A stretch of 64,000 nucleotides of DNA from DATKJS01 sp050015275 (GCA_050015275.1 JBEKBS010000001.1:1-64000); one strand, 5' to 3'. Shown: positions 26,182 through 34,136, numbered from the stretch's first letter. The notes: a model not told the origin generated them from the letters alone. Made by a program: numbers and translations.

Positions 26182-26877
26182 TCAGCCGTTTTTCGGGGAG
26201 GCCGCCAGCTTTTCGATTTCCTCGATGAAGACCTTGGGACTCACCGGCTTGTCGAGCAGAATATCGGCGCCGGTCTCTTTCAGGATTTCATCGTTGGATG
26301 AAAATTCCAGCCCCGTTTGATCCCCGATCGACGTGAGCAGGATGATGGGGGTCTCGGGATGCTTTTCTTTTATCTTCTTGCTGGCTCTAAAGCCGGAATC
26401 GAACCGTTCCATCATGACGTCCAAAACAACCACGTCGGGCCTGATTTTATCCAATTTGTCCAGGCATTCTTGAGAACTCCGGGCCGTGATCACGTGATAT
26501 CCCCGGTTTTCCAGAACGGCCGAGTGCATCTCCAGAAAATCAACGTCGTCATCGACGAGTAGAATTTTTTTCTTCTTCTGTTTGTCCTTTTTTTCTGATG
26601 GTTTCATGACCAAGGACAGGATGCGGCGAAGGCTCTCCTGATCTTCGACGGATTCCGCCACCTTCTCCACGAGCTTGCCCCCGTCATAATACTGATATTG
26701 GACTTTGCAATCGCACTGGACGTGGCAACGAAAGATCTGTTTTAAGGCGTCTTCGGTATTGGAAATATCCAATGTCTTGCCTCGAAAAAAAGGACAATCC
26801 GTCCATTCTCCCGGAACGATCATCGCCATCAGCTCGGGACAATAGACCCGGATGAAGGATGTCGCCTTCTTCGCCAT
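26182..26877 (-). CDS. Response regulator with a Cys-rich N-terminal domain
   Basis: A 231-residue protein. Residues 1-90 form an unrecognised domain with five cysteines (VYCPEL, TDCPFF and FRCHVQCDCKV), a pattern that could hold a metal or iron-sulfur cluster. A Lys-rich linker leads to a receiver domain (LLVDDDVDF; VVVLDVMMERF; LLDKPV) with no DNA-binding output. It is the first gene of the operon. GGGAG lies upstream of the ATG, and a strong promoter lies about 125 bases upstream. It likely pairs with the hydrogenase-like kinase whose gene starts 16 bases after its stop. Confidence 0.85.
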   Translation of the reverse strand: MAKKATSFIRVYCPELMAMIVPGEWTDCPFFRGKTLDISNTEDALKQIFRCHVQCDCKVQYQYYDGGKLVEKVAESVEDQESLRRILSLVMKPSEKKDKQKKKKILLVDDDVDFLEMHSAVLENRGYHVITARSSQECLDKLDKIRPDVVVLDVMMERFDSGFRASKKIKEKHPETPIILLTSIGDQTGLEFSSNDEILKETGADILLDKPVSPKVFIEEIEKLAASPKNG

Positions 26878-26910
26878 GATTCAAGACTCCCTCAACGTTT
26901 TGGCCTGGAG

Positions 26911-26974
26911 ATACCGGTTTAATCTTTTAAACGGTATGTCCCCTCTCTTCCGTGAATCGCGTCTCGAGGCGATT
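26911..26974 (-). promoter_or_regulatory. Two inverted repeats in the leader of the redox-signalling operon
   Basis: The first pairs ATACCGGTTTAA with TTAAACGGTAT at 26911-26937 (one base bulged). The second pairs AATCGC with GCGATT at 26955-26974. Both lie in the roughly 125-base untranslated leader and could be RNA hairpins or operators. They match no riboswitch class I know. Confidence 0.45.
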
Positions 26975-27007
26975 GTATTTTTCCAAGGACATTTATAATT
27001 AGAATTT

Positions 27008-27037
27008 AGTATACCGCATTAGCTCCGAGCGGGTCAA
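27008..27037 (-). promoter_or_regulatory. Promoter of the hydrogenase-like kinase/nfnAB operon
   Basis: TTGACC and TATACT are separated by 18 bases on the minus strand; transcription should start near 27001, in an AT-rich patch. Confidence 0.7.
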
Positions 27038-27114
27038 CTTTTGGCTGAGGCTCAAAATGACACCACTCCCACCTGACAGGCGGCATGATGAGGGGAGCGG
27101 ACCCGCCGGCATGG

Positions 27115-27714
27115 CTACGATGTCAAAATCTTCCTGAGACGATGGGCCGATTCGGCGAGGGAGACTTGAAGGTACGGGGACAGTTCCTTTGCGCTCCGGC
27201 TGATGGGGCCTTCCGCTCCTTTTTCGACCCGAACCGTCACAAACACCGGTCCTTCCTCGGCCAGAACGGCCGTCAATCGCTTTTCATAATCATCGGGATC
27301 TTCAAAATCATAGACGTGTTCAAAACCCGCGCCTCGCGCCAGCTGGGCAAAGTCCAGGTGTTCCGCTGCAGGAATCGGCTGATGTCCCGTCAGCTCATAA
27401 GAATTATTTTGGACGACAAAGAGAACGAAATTAGAGGGTCGCGCGTTAACGACCGTGGCCAGGGTTCCCAGCGTCATCAGCATGCTTCCATCGCCATTTA
27501 GGCAGATGACCTTGCGCTGCGGCTGGGCCAGGGCGATCCCCAGAGCCAGGTCGGCCGTATGCCCCATCGCGCTGTCGGCCGAGGCGAAATCGAGCTCGCT
27601 CGACGAATAGCGTCCCCAGGGGCGCGTCACGCTCATACAGGTGACGACGACGGCTGCGCGTCGGAGCTGCGCCAGGGGCCTCAGCAATTGTTCCTTGGTG
27701 AGCATCGTCCCCAT
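27115..27714 (-). CDS. TPP-dependent 2-oxoacid decarboxylase, beta (TPP-binding) subunit
   Basis: A 199-residue subunit of the sulfopyruvate/phosphonopyruvate decarboxylase type (ComE-like). The TPP-Mg motif starts at LNGDGSMLMTLG and ends with VQNNSYELTG. The glycine-rich SADSAMGHTADLALG segment is also typical. The enzyme is split: the alpha subunit gene lies immediately upstream with a nine-base gap and GAGGA as ribosome site. Candidate substrates are sulfopyruvate, phosphonopyruvate or another 3-substituted pyruvate. No companion genes for coenzyme M or phosphonate synthesis are in view, so the substrate is open. Confidence 0.8.
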   Translation of the reverse strand: MGTMLTKEQLLRPLAQLRRAAVVVTCMSVTRPWGRYSSSELDFASADSAMGHTADLALGIALAQPQRKVICLNGDGSMLMTLGTLATVVNARPSNFVLFVVQNNSYELTGHQPIPAAEHLDFAQLARGAGFEHVYDFEDPDDYEKRLTAVLAEEGPVFVTVRVEKGAEGPISRSAKELSPYLQVSLAESAHRLRKILTS

Positions 27715-27723
27715 CGAGAATCC

Positions 27724-28263
27724 TCAGCTCATATTGTCCGTAACCAGGAGGGCGACAGGCCGAAATTCCCTCTGGGCGCGGCTGAAAGATCGCCGAATTT
27801 TAGGGAGATCGGCATCGGAGTCCAGAAATTCAAAGGGAACGCCCCAGGCATTCAATGTGGGCTCCGTGACGAGAGCTGCCGAGTCCAGGTCGGGCTGGCT
27901 GAACTCGTCGGGATTCCGGGGCTCAGACGGCGTGTACGCTTTCTTCCCGTGCATTTTCGAGGAACCGCGATACGTGATCAGGCAAAGGACGGGGACCCGC
28001 ATGCGCTGAGCCGTTCCGCGAAGTGCGTCTCCGCTCTCCAGCAATCCCGTGTTTTGTACCAAGATGACCGCGTTCTGTCCGCCGATCCATAACCCGGAAG
28101 CCAGGGCAAACGCCTCCCCTTCCCTGGTCACCGGAACGAAGCGCACCGAATGATCGTTCTCGAGAAGGGCGGTTAGAGCAGCCAACGCCGTGTCCGCCAA
28201 ACCGACGCAGAATGTCACACGGCAAGCCTTCAGCTCCTCCAAAACCGCTCTGGCGCTAAGCAT
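27724..28263 (-). CDS. TPP-dependent 2-oxoacid decarboxylase, alpha (PYR) subunit
   Basis: A 179-residue ComD-like subunit. The TREGEAFALASG segment carries the Glu that activates the TPP ring in this superfamily, and the following VILVQNTGLLESGDAL and LITYRG stretches are typical of phosphonopyruvate and sulfopyruvate decarboxylases. It is half of the fused enzymes, consistent with the beta subunit gene that follows. The promoter lies so close to the ATG that the leader should be only about five bases, and there is no clear Shine-Dalgarno sequence. Confidence 0.8.
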   Translation of the reverse strand: MLSARAVLEELKACRVTFCVGLADTALAALTALLENDHSVRFVPVTREGEAFALASGLWIGGQNAVILVQNTGLLESGDALRGTAQRMRVPVLCLITYRGSSKMHGKKAYTPSEPRNPDEFSQPDLDSAALVTEPTLNAWGVPFEFLDSDADLPKIRRSFSRAQREFRPVALLVTDNMS

Positions 28264-28274
28264 CGCTCAACACC

Positions 28275-28303
28275 ATATAAGAATTTGGTTTTTTGTCTTG
28301 CAA
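28275..28303 (-). promoter_or_regulatory. Promoter of the TPP decarboxylase genes
   Basis: TTGCAA and TTATAT are separated by exactly 17 bases on the minus strand. The expected start near 28268 leaves about five bases before the ATG. Confidence 0.6.
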
Positions 28304-28557
28304 TGGGACCCAGCCTTTAACCTCGGCCATGAAGCCTGTCAGCTTTGAGAAGAATCTTAACTCCAGCTCCGGCCTGCGGTCAAGAACCTCGTAGGACCGA
28401 TCCCCCCCAACGGCCGAATCCGGTCAAATTCCCCCTCCTCTTGACGACTATGATACATTACACCTGAAAGGATTGAGCAACGTTTGACGCAAGGACTCAA
28501 AGCGTTGGAATTCAGCTCCGGGCTCCCAAGAATATATCCTAGAGGAAAGGAAAGCTG

Positions 28558-28950
28558 ATGGGCAATAAAAAGAAAATCCGAATCCAGGACTTGGCGAACA
28601 TCCGGGAAAAAACGCGCTCCCTGCTGACCATCCGGGAAAACGAGGGCCGGGCTAAGGTCACAGTTCATATGGGGACCTGCGGGATCGCCGCCGGCGCCCG
28701 CGAGATCATGGAGGCCCTCCTTGATGAGATGGAGAAGAATGAGGTCCGGGACGTGATCGTGACGACCTCCGGCTGCGCAGGGCTCTGCAGTCGCGAGCCC
28801 ATGGCCACGATCGAGCTCAGGGACCAGCCTCCCGTTAAATACGTCGACCTGACGCCCAAGAAGATCCGCGAGATCTTCATCAAGCACGTCCTGGGCGGCC
28901 AACTCGTGCCCGAATATGCCCTCGCCATCGGCAGCGAAACGTTGTACTGA
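28558..28950 (+). CDS. HndB-like thioredoxin-fold ferredoxin subunit
   Basis: A 130-residue protein of the family seen as HndB in NADP-reducing hydrogenases. A helical N-terminus precedes the thioredoxin-like domain (HMGTCGIAAGAR; TTSGCAGLCSREP). Only three cysteines occur in the whole protein, one short of the usual four [2Fe-2S] ligands, so cluster binding is doubtful or uses another residue. It is an orphan, lying between a TPP decarboxylase and glutamate dehydrogenase. A strong AGGAAAGGAAAG ribosome site precedes the ATG, and TATATC at 28533 may be its -10 box. Confidence 0.85.
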   Translation: MGNKKKIRIQDLANIREKTRSLLTIRENEGRAKVTVHMGTCGIAAGAREIMEALLDEMEKNEVRDVIVTTSGCAGLCSREPMATIELRDQPPVKYVDLTPKKIREIFIKHVLGGQLVPEYALAIGSETLY

Positions 28951-29072
28951 CGAGGACTTCTCAACAGCGTAGAATTCTTCCTTTTCTACTATAACTCCCT
29001 CTATTTTCGGCAAGTGGCTGGCAAACCTGAACTTGACGGGACAAGCCTTCTTATAAAGAACAACCTGAAATG

Positions 29073-29110
29073 AAAAAGGGTACCCATCATTCGATGGGTA
29101 CCCTTTTTTT
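29073..29110. terminator. Bidirectional rho-independent terminator
   Basis: A perfect 16-pair stem (its core GGGTACCCATC pairs with GATGGGTACCC) closes a four-base ATTC loop and is flanked by an A tract on one side and a T tract on the other. It can end both the HndB-like gene from the left and glutamate dehydrogenase from the right. Confidence 0.95.
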
Positions 29111-29127
29111 AACTGGGTCGCGCTGAA

Positions 29128-30480
29128 TTAAACCAAGCCCTGCTCGATCATGGCATCGGCAACTTTCTTGAAGCCGCCGATATTAGCGCCATTCACATAG
29201 TTCACCCAGTTGCCCTGTTTGCCGTATTTCACGCATTGCTCGTGAATCGCTTTCATGATGCCGTTCAGTCTCGAATCGACCTCTTCACGAGTCCAAGAGA
29301 GTCTCATGGAATTCTGACACATCTCTAAACCTGAAGTCGCGACGCCGCCGGCATTCGCCGCTTTGCCAGGGCCAAAAAGGATCTTGGCATTGAGGAACAC
29401 ATCAACGCCTTCAGCGGTTGTCGGCATGTTCGCCCCTTCACCAACGGCTTTGCACCCGTTCTTGACCAAGGCCTTGGCGTCATCGCCGCTAATCTCGTTT
29501 TGCGTGGCTGAGGGAAAAGCGACATCACACTTGACCCCCCAGGGACGCTTGCCGGAAACGTACTCACCGCCGAATTTCTTCGTATAATCCTGAATGCGGC
29601 CGCGCTTCACATTTTTAAGTTCGAGAACGAAAGCCAGTTTTTTGGAATCGACACCGGCGGGATCATGGATATAGCCGCTCGAATCGGAGAGAGTGACAAC
29701 CTTGCCGCCGAGTTGGTTGACCTTCTCCACCGTGTATTGGGCCACGTTCCCTGAACCTGAAACGGTGCAAATCTTGCCCTTGATGGAGTCTCCCGCGGCC
29801 TTTAACATCTCTTCGACGAAATAAACGCATCCATAGCCGGTCGCTTCTGGCCTGATCAAACTCCCACCCCACGTCAGGCCTTTGCCGGTGAGGACTCCCG
29901 TGACTTCATTGCGAATTCTTCTATATTGGCCAAACAGAAAACCTATTTCCCGACCGCCGACCCCGATATCCCCGGCCGGAACATCTGTATCGGCCCCGAC
30001 ATGTCTTTGAAGTTCCAACATAAAACTCTGGCAGAATCTCATGACTTCATTATCAGATTTTCCCTTGGGATCAAAATCCGACCCGCCCTTGCCTCCACCC
30101 ATAGGAAGCGTCGTGAGGGCATTCTTGAACACCTGCTCAAAAGCGAGGAACTTCAAAATACCCAAATTGACAGTGGGGTGAAAACGAAGCCCGCCTTTGT
30201 ACGGGCCGATCGCGCTGTTCATCTGAATGCGATATCCCCGGTTGATCTGGATTTCCCCTTTGTCATCCATCCAGGGGACCCGAAACATGATCACTCTCTC
30301 CGGCTCCGCGATCCTCTCCAGGATTTTCGCTTCCTGGTATTTCGGATTCTCCTCTAAGAACGGCATCAGAGAATGCGCGACCTCATGGACCGCCTGATGG
30401 AACTCCGTTTCACCGGGGTTCTTGGCGATAATTTTCTCCATGAATGTGGAAACTTTTGTGGAAACATCCTTCACGGCCAT
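29128..30480 (-). CDS. gdhA: Glutamate dehydrogenase, hexameric (NADP-type) family
   Basis: A 450-residue enzyme interconverting glutamate with 2-oxoglutarate and ammonium, cytoplasmic. The substrate region PYKGGLRFHPTVN and the catalytic Lys region LPMGGGKGGSDFDPKGKSD match the GdhA family, as do the later VSGSGNVAQYTVEKV dinucleotide turn and GEGANMPTT. Length and these segments fit the E. coli/clostridial NADP-type enzymes; cofactor choice is inferred from similarity only. A strong AAAGGAG ribosome site and a leader of about 195 bases precede it. It probably makes glutamate, complementing the NAD-type enzyme encoded 4.4 kb away. Confidence 0.95.
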   Translation of the reverse strand: MAVKDVSTKVSTFMEKIIAKNPGETEFHQAVHEVAHSLMPFLEENPKYQEAKILERIAEPERVIMFRVPWMDDKGEIQINRGYRIQMNSAIGPYKGGLRFHPTVNLGILKFLAFEQVFKNALTTLPMGGGKGGSDFDPKGKSDNEVMRFCQSFMLELQRHVGADTDVPAGDIGVGGREIGFLFGQYRRIRNEVTGVLTGKGLTWGGSLIRPEATGYGCVYFVEEMLKAAGDSIKGKICTVSGSGNVAQYTVEKVNQLGGKVVTLSDSSGYIHDPAGVDSKKLAFVLELKNVKRGRIQDYTKKFGGEYVSGKRPWGVKCDVAFPSATQNEISGDDAKALVKNGCKAVGEGANMPTTAEGVDVFLNAKILFGPGKAANAGGVATSGLEMCQNSMRLSWTREEVDSRLNGIMKAIHEQCVKYGKQGNWVNYVNGANIGGFKKVADAMIEQGLV

Positions 30481-30682
30481 AAAATTTTCTCCTTTCCTTT
30501 TTTTGATTTGTTATTTATTTCAATGGGCCGATATTGAGATGACCTAATGGCCTCAGGGGCCCTGCTTTCTTTCATCCCCCACAACTTTCTTTAGGTCCCG
30601 GTCCCTCGGTCATTTCTCCCGGGAGAGAGATCTTCTCGTTTCATCTGGATAACTTAACAAAACCACTCATAATTTTTCTAAA
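30481..30682 (-). promoter_or_regulatory. Long untranslated leader of gdhA
   Basis: About 195 bases separate the predicted transcription start (near 30676) from the gdhA ATG. The leader contains small palindromes such as TCTCCCGGGAGA and CAGGGCCCCTG. I could match it to no known riboswitch. Confidence 0.4.
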
Positions 30683-30710
30683 AATATAACATAAAGCACG
30701 ATTTTGTCAA
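30683..30710 (-). promoter_or_regulatory. gdhA promoter
   Basis: A perfect TTGACA is followed after 16 bases by TATATT on the minus strand, inside an AT-rich patch. Confidence 0.75.
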
Positions 30711-30883
30711 ATGGTTTTTTGCCGGTTTTGAGATGATTCGGAGGGCGGATCGACCAGTTAAAATAGAGAATCTTGGCCTGACCTTGAGGGCTTTCCCGTT
30801 TTCCAGGAAGGCGCGAGGTTCCTGCCGCCGGCTTTTTTTGGGCACGCCTCCCCCTTCCTGGATGGGCCGCCGGAGGACGAGCC

Positions 30884-30912
30884 TTGCCTGCCGGCCGGCC
30901 TCATCATATAAT
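30884..30912 (+). promoter_or_regulatory. Promoter of the DRTGG/hydrogenase-like operon
   Basis: TTGCCT and a perfect TATAAT are separated by exactly 17 bases; transcription should start near 30919. Confidence 0.75.
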
Positions 30913-30960
30913 AGGGAATGGGACAAGGTGCGACCCGGAGGCAAGGCCGGAAAGAAAGAA

Positions 30961-30982
30961 TCCCGTGAAATTTGACGGGAGG
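30961..30982 (+). promoter_or_regulatory. Hairpin overlapping the ribosome site of the first DRTGG gene
   Basis: TCCCGT at 30961-30966 can pair with ACGGGA at 30975-30980, which covers half of the GGGAGG ribosome site. It could dampen or switch translation of the operon's first gene. Confidence 0.4.
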
Positions 30983-30989
30983 CAAGTTC

Positions 30990-31346
30990 TTGAGGGTCAC
31001 TCTCAAAGACGTCATGACCTGGGTCAATGGCGAACTGCTGACGCCGGAAAGCTCCCTCGAGCTCGAATGTCCGAAGGTTTTCGCCTCAGACCTCATGAGC
31101 GATGTCCTGACCTCCGCCGAGGCCGGGTCCTTCCTGTTGACGGGCCTGGCCAATCCCCATGTCATCTCCACGTGCGCCGTGGCCGACTTGACGGCGGTCG
31201 TCTTCGTGCAGGGCAAGCGCCCGGGCTCGGACGTGGTCGAGCAGGCCCGGGCGAAGGGCCTGGCCCTCATCGCCACGAAACTGCCGATGTTCGAGGCGTG
31301 TTCGCGGATCTCGGCTCTCCTCGGAGGCAAAATCCATGGCCGGTGA
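30990..31346 (+). CDS. DRTGG-domain protein (first copy)
   Basis: A 118-residue small protein of the DRTGG family, a regulatory domain also found in phosphotransacetylases and linked to CBS proteins. The start is TTG at 30990, eight bases after GGGAGG; no ATG fits. VFASDLMSDVLTSAEAGSFL and VVFVQGKRPGSDVV are the recognisable conserved stretches. It is the first of six overlapping genes. A second copy lies four genes on. Its ligand is unknown. Confidence 0.8.
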   Translation: MRVTLKDVMTWVNGELLTPESSLELECPKVFASDLMSDVLTSAEAGSFLLTGLANPHVISTCAVADLTAVVFVQGKRPGSDVVEQARAKGLALIATKLPMFEACSRISALLGGKIHGR

Positions 31347-31779
31347 GGCCGTCTTCCGCCAGGACTTTCCCGTCAAGGGAGGCGACTTCGCCAAGGCCGG
31401 GGCCGTGGCCTGCCGGATCAAGGACCTCCTGAAAGAGCTGGGCCTCGACAGTCCGATCATCCGCCGGGCCGCCATCGCCTCATACGAGGCCGAAATGAAC
31501 GTCATCATGTACGCCCGGGAGGGCCGGGTGAGGCTGGCGGTCTCTCCGGGGGAGGTCCGGATCACCGTGGACGACAAGGGGCCAGGTATCCCCGATGTCG
31601 GCCTGGCCATGACGGAGGGGTATTCGACGGCGACGCCGGAAATGCGCGAGCTCGGCTTCGGCGCGGGCATGGGGTTGCCGAACATCGGGAGAAACGCCGA
31701 TGCTTTCCGCATCGACTCACGGGTGGGCCGGGGGACCCATCTCGAAATCACTATCCATACGAACGGGCGCCATCCATGA
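31336..31779 (+). CDS. RsbW/SpoIIAB-like HATPase protein
   Basis: A 147-residue ATP-binding protein of the anti-sigma/serine-kinase HATPase type. The N box is IASYEAEMNVIMYA, the G1 region VDDKGPGIPDVGLAM, and the G2 region GFGAGMGLPNIGRNADAF. It lacks a phospho-acceptor His domain, so it is not a complete two-component kinase. It overlaps the neighbours by 11 and 4 bases. Similar genes accompany [FeFe]-hydrogenase-like clusters in Thermotogae and Clostridia (from general knowledge), suggesting switch-like control of a partner protein. Confidence 0.85.
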   Translation: MAGEAVFRQDFPVKGGDFAKAGAVACRIKDLLKELGLDSPIIRRAAIASYEAEMNVIMYAREGRVRLAVSPGEVRITVDDKGPGIPDVGLAMTEGYSTATPEMRELGFGAGMGLPNIGRNADAFRIDSRVGRGTHLEITIHTNGRHP

Positions 31780-33053
31780 AAGAAACAAAGCACTATCACG
31801 CGATCCATATCACCAAGGACAAATGCATCGGCTGCGTCCACTGTATGACCGTCTGTCCGGCCAAAGCGATCCGGGTCAAGGACGGGAAAGCGCGGATCAT
31901 CGATGAGCGCTGCGTCGACTGCGGCGAATGTCTCCGCATCTGCCCTTACGACGCCGTCCACTCCCACACGACGTCGTTCGCGGCCCTCGACGCCTTCGCC
32001 TACAAGGTGGCTATCCCCTCGACCGTGATCTACGGGCAGTTCGGCAACGCGACCCTGCCTAACGAGATCCTCTCCGCCCTGCGCCGGGTCGGGTTCGACG
32101 AGGTCTACGACCCCAGCGCGATCTGCGAGCTCAATACGGCCGCCATCGAGGAATACCTCAACGAGCATCCCCAGCCCCGGCCGTTCATCACCTCCACCTG
32201 CCCGGTCGTTGTCCGGCTCATCCAGCGGCGCTACCCCGCGCTCTGCAGGCAGATCCTACCGATCGAGCCGCCCCGGGAGATCGCGGCCAAGATCCTCAGG
32301 GCCATCCTGCCCAAGGCCTTGAACCTGCCTCCCGAAAAGATCGGGATCATCCACCTGACGCCCTGCCCGGCGAAGATGGTCTCCATCAACAGTCCCGCCA
32401 CGCTCGAAAAATCGTACCTCGACGGGGCGATCTCGATCCGGGACATCTACCCGCAGGTCATCGGCACCCTCAAGAAAAGCCAGGAGGACGCGGTGATGCG
32501 CCACCTCTTTCCGGAAACACTGTTCAGCGGGATCGGGATGGGCTGGTCCCTCTCCGGCGGCGAGACCCGGGGGCTCAAGAACCACCGGGCCGTCGCCGTC
32601 TCCGGAGTCACCGACACCATGCGGGTCCTGGACCAAGTCGAGGCGGGCCTCCTCCAGGATATCGACCTTCTCGAGTGCACGGTCTGCCCGGACGGATGCG
32701 TCGGCGGGCCGCTCCAGGTCGAGAACCGTTTCCTGGCGAAAAGCCGGATCCTCCAGCTCGTCGACGCGGCGGGGGACCGGGCCGTCGTCGACCACAAGGA
32801 CGTGAGCCGGCTCTACCACAAGAATTTCTTGTCGTTCGACCATCCCGTGGCGCCCGTCGAAACGCCGCCCCTCGACCCCGACGCCTCCCGGGCCATTCTC
32901 AAGGCCACGCGCCGGGAAAAGCTTTTCGCGAAACTGCCCCGCAAGGACTGCGGGGCCTGCGGGGCGCCGGACTGCCGGACTCTGGCGGACGACATCGTCC
33001 GCGGCCTGGCCCGCCTTGCCGACTGCCCGTTCGCTAAAAAGGAGATGCGATGA
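31776..33053 (+). CDS. [FeFe]-hydrogenase-like iron-sulfur protein
   Basis: A 425-residue protein. Two [4Fe-4S] motifs open it (CIGCVHCMTVCPAKA; CVDCGECLRICPYDA). The hydrogenase C-terminal domain follows: loop 1 STCPVVV, loop 2 LTPCPAKM, loop 3 LECTVCPDGCVGGPL, which keeps the four cluster-binding Cys with normal spacing. The proton-relay Cys of active enzymes (TSCCP) is Thr here, so H2 turnover is doubtful. An FeS domain ends it (KDCGACGAPDCR with a later Cys). It resembles non-catalytic or sensory paralogues near hydABC operons. Its companions here are regulatory proteins, supporting a sensing role. Confidence 0.88.
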   Translation: MKETKHYHAIHITKDKCIGCVHCMTVCPAKAIRVKDGKARIIDERCVDCGECLRICPYDAVHSHTTSFAALDAFAYKVAIPSTVIYGQFGNATLPNEILSALRRVGFDEVYDPSAICELNTAAIEEYLNEHPQPRPFITSTCPVVVRLIQRRYPALCRQILPIEPPREIAAKILRAILPKALNLPPEKIGIIHLTPCPAKMVSINSPATLEKSYLDGAISIRDIYPQVIGTLKKSQEDAVMRHLFPETLFSGIGMGWSLSGGETRGLKNHRAVAVSGVTDTMRVLDQVEAGLLQDIDLLECTVCPDGCVGGPLQVENRFLAKSRILQLVDAAGDRAVVDHKDVSRLYHKNFLSFDHPVAPVETPPLDPDASRAILKATRREKLFAKLPRKDCGACGAPDCRTLADDIVRGLARLADCPFAKKEMR

Positions 33054-33391
33054 AACTCGCGGACTTGGCCACACGGCTGGACCTCAGGGTTTTTACGGCG
33101 AAAGGGAAGCTCGACCGGCCGGTCGCCGGCGGCTACGCGGGCGATCTCCTCAGCGACGTGATGGCCCACGCCGGCAAGGACGACCTCTGGGTCACCATCC
33201 AAGTCCATCCCAACATCGTCGCGGTGGCCGTCCTGAAGGAGCTCGCCGGGATTGTTCTCGTCAACGGGCGGGAGCCGGCCGCCGAGACGATCGAACGGGC
33301 GGAGAGAGAAGGGCTGCCCATTCTTGGCGCCCCGGCCGCGGCATTCGAACTCATCGGAAGGCTTCATGGGCTTGGGGTCAAGGGCTCCTGA
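33050..33391 (+). CDS. DRTGG-domain protein (second copy)
   Basis: A 113-residue protein paralogous to the operon's first gene: both share an LVT-type beta strand pattern and an MSDVL or LSDVM motif (GDLLSDVMAHAGKDDLW here). It starts at an ATG overlapping the stop of the hydrogenase-like gene. No catalytic residues are evident. Its pairing with a twin in the same operon suggests a heteromeric regulator. Confidence 0.8.
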   Translation: MKLADLATRLDLRVFTAKGKLDRPVAGGYAGDLLSDVMAHAGKDDLWVTIQVHPNIVAVAVLKELAGIVLVNGREPAAETIERAEREGLPILGAPAAAFELIGRLHGLGVKGS

Positions 33392-34136
33392 GGAGCTCAG
33401 GCGATTCCGGGCCGACCTCCACATCCATACGTGCCTGTCGCCCTGCGGAGAGCTCTCGATGTACCCTCGGGCCGTCGTCGAACGGGCCCGGGCCGCAGGC
33501 CTCGATATCATCGCAATCACCGACCATAACTCGGCGGAGAACACGGCCGCCGTGGCCGAGGCCGCGGCTGGGACCGGCCTCACCGTCCTGCCTGGCCTGG
33601 AACTGGCCAGCGAGGAAGAAGCTCACATTCTCGGCCTGTTCGAGGCGGGGACGGACCTCGGGCCGCTTCTCGCGGTCGTTTACGAGAACCTGCCCGACGT
33701 CCCTTCAAAGCGGTCCTTCATCAAGGATCAGGTGATCGTCGACGCCGAGGACGGGGTCACGGGCTTCAACCCGCACTGCCTGATCGGGGCGACCCGGCTC
33801 ACCGTTTACGAGGCCGTCAGGCTCATCCATGGGCACGGCGGCCTGGCCATCGCGTCCCACATCGACCGTGAGGCCTTTAGCGTCATCTCCCAGCTCGGCT
33901 TCATCCCCCCCGACCTCGAGCTCGACGCCGTCGAGGTCTCCCCGCTCCTAACGTATGCGCAGGCCCGGGCGGCCTTCGGGCTGCTTTCCGCCCACCCTCT
34001 GGTCCAGTTCTCCGACGCCCATCGGCCCGACGAGATCGGCCGGGCGATGATGGAATTCCTTCTGGCCCGGCCAAGCCTCGAGGAGATCCGGAAAGCCCTG
34101 GCCCGCCGGGAAGGCCGGGAGGTCCGCCCGTCATGA
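33366..34136 (+). CDS. PHP-domain phosphoesterase
   Basis: A 256-residue metal-dependent hydrolase of the polymerase-and-histidinol-phosphatase family. Metal ligands are visible in order: ADLHIHTCLSPCG, ITDHNSAEN, GLELASEEE with HILGLF, IASHIDRE and FSDAHRPDE. The usual substrate class is phosphoesters or nucleotides such as pAp, but this is not determined here. The ATG has GGAAGG upstream and overlaps the DRTGG gene by 26 bases. Its place between regulatory genes hints at a nucleotide signal. Confidence 0.88.
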   Translation: MGLGSRAPEELRRFRADLHIHTCLSPCGELSMYPRAVVERARAAGLDIIAITDHNSAENTAAVAEAAAGTGLTVLPGLELASEEEAHILGLFEAGTDLGPLLAVVYENLPDVPSKRSFIKDQVIVDAEDGVTGFNPHCLIGATRLTVYEAVRLIHGHGGLAIASHIDREAFSVISQLGFIPPDLELDAVEVSPLLTYAQARAAFGLLSAHPLVQFSDAHRPDEIGRAMMEFLLARPSLEEIRKALARREGREVRPS

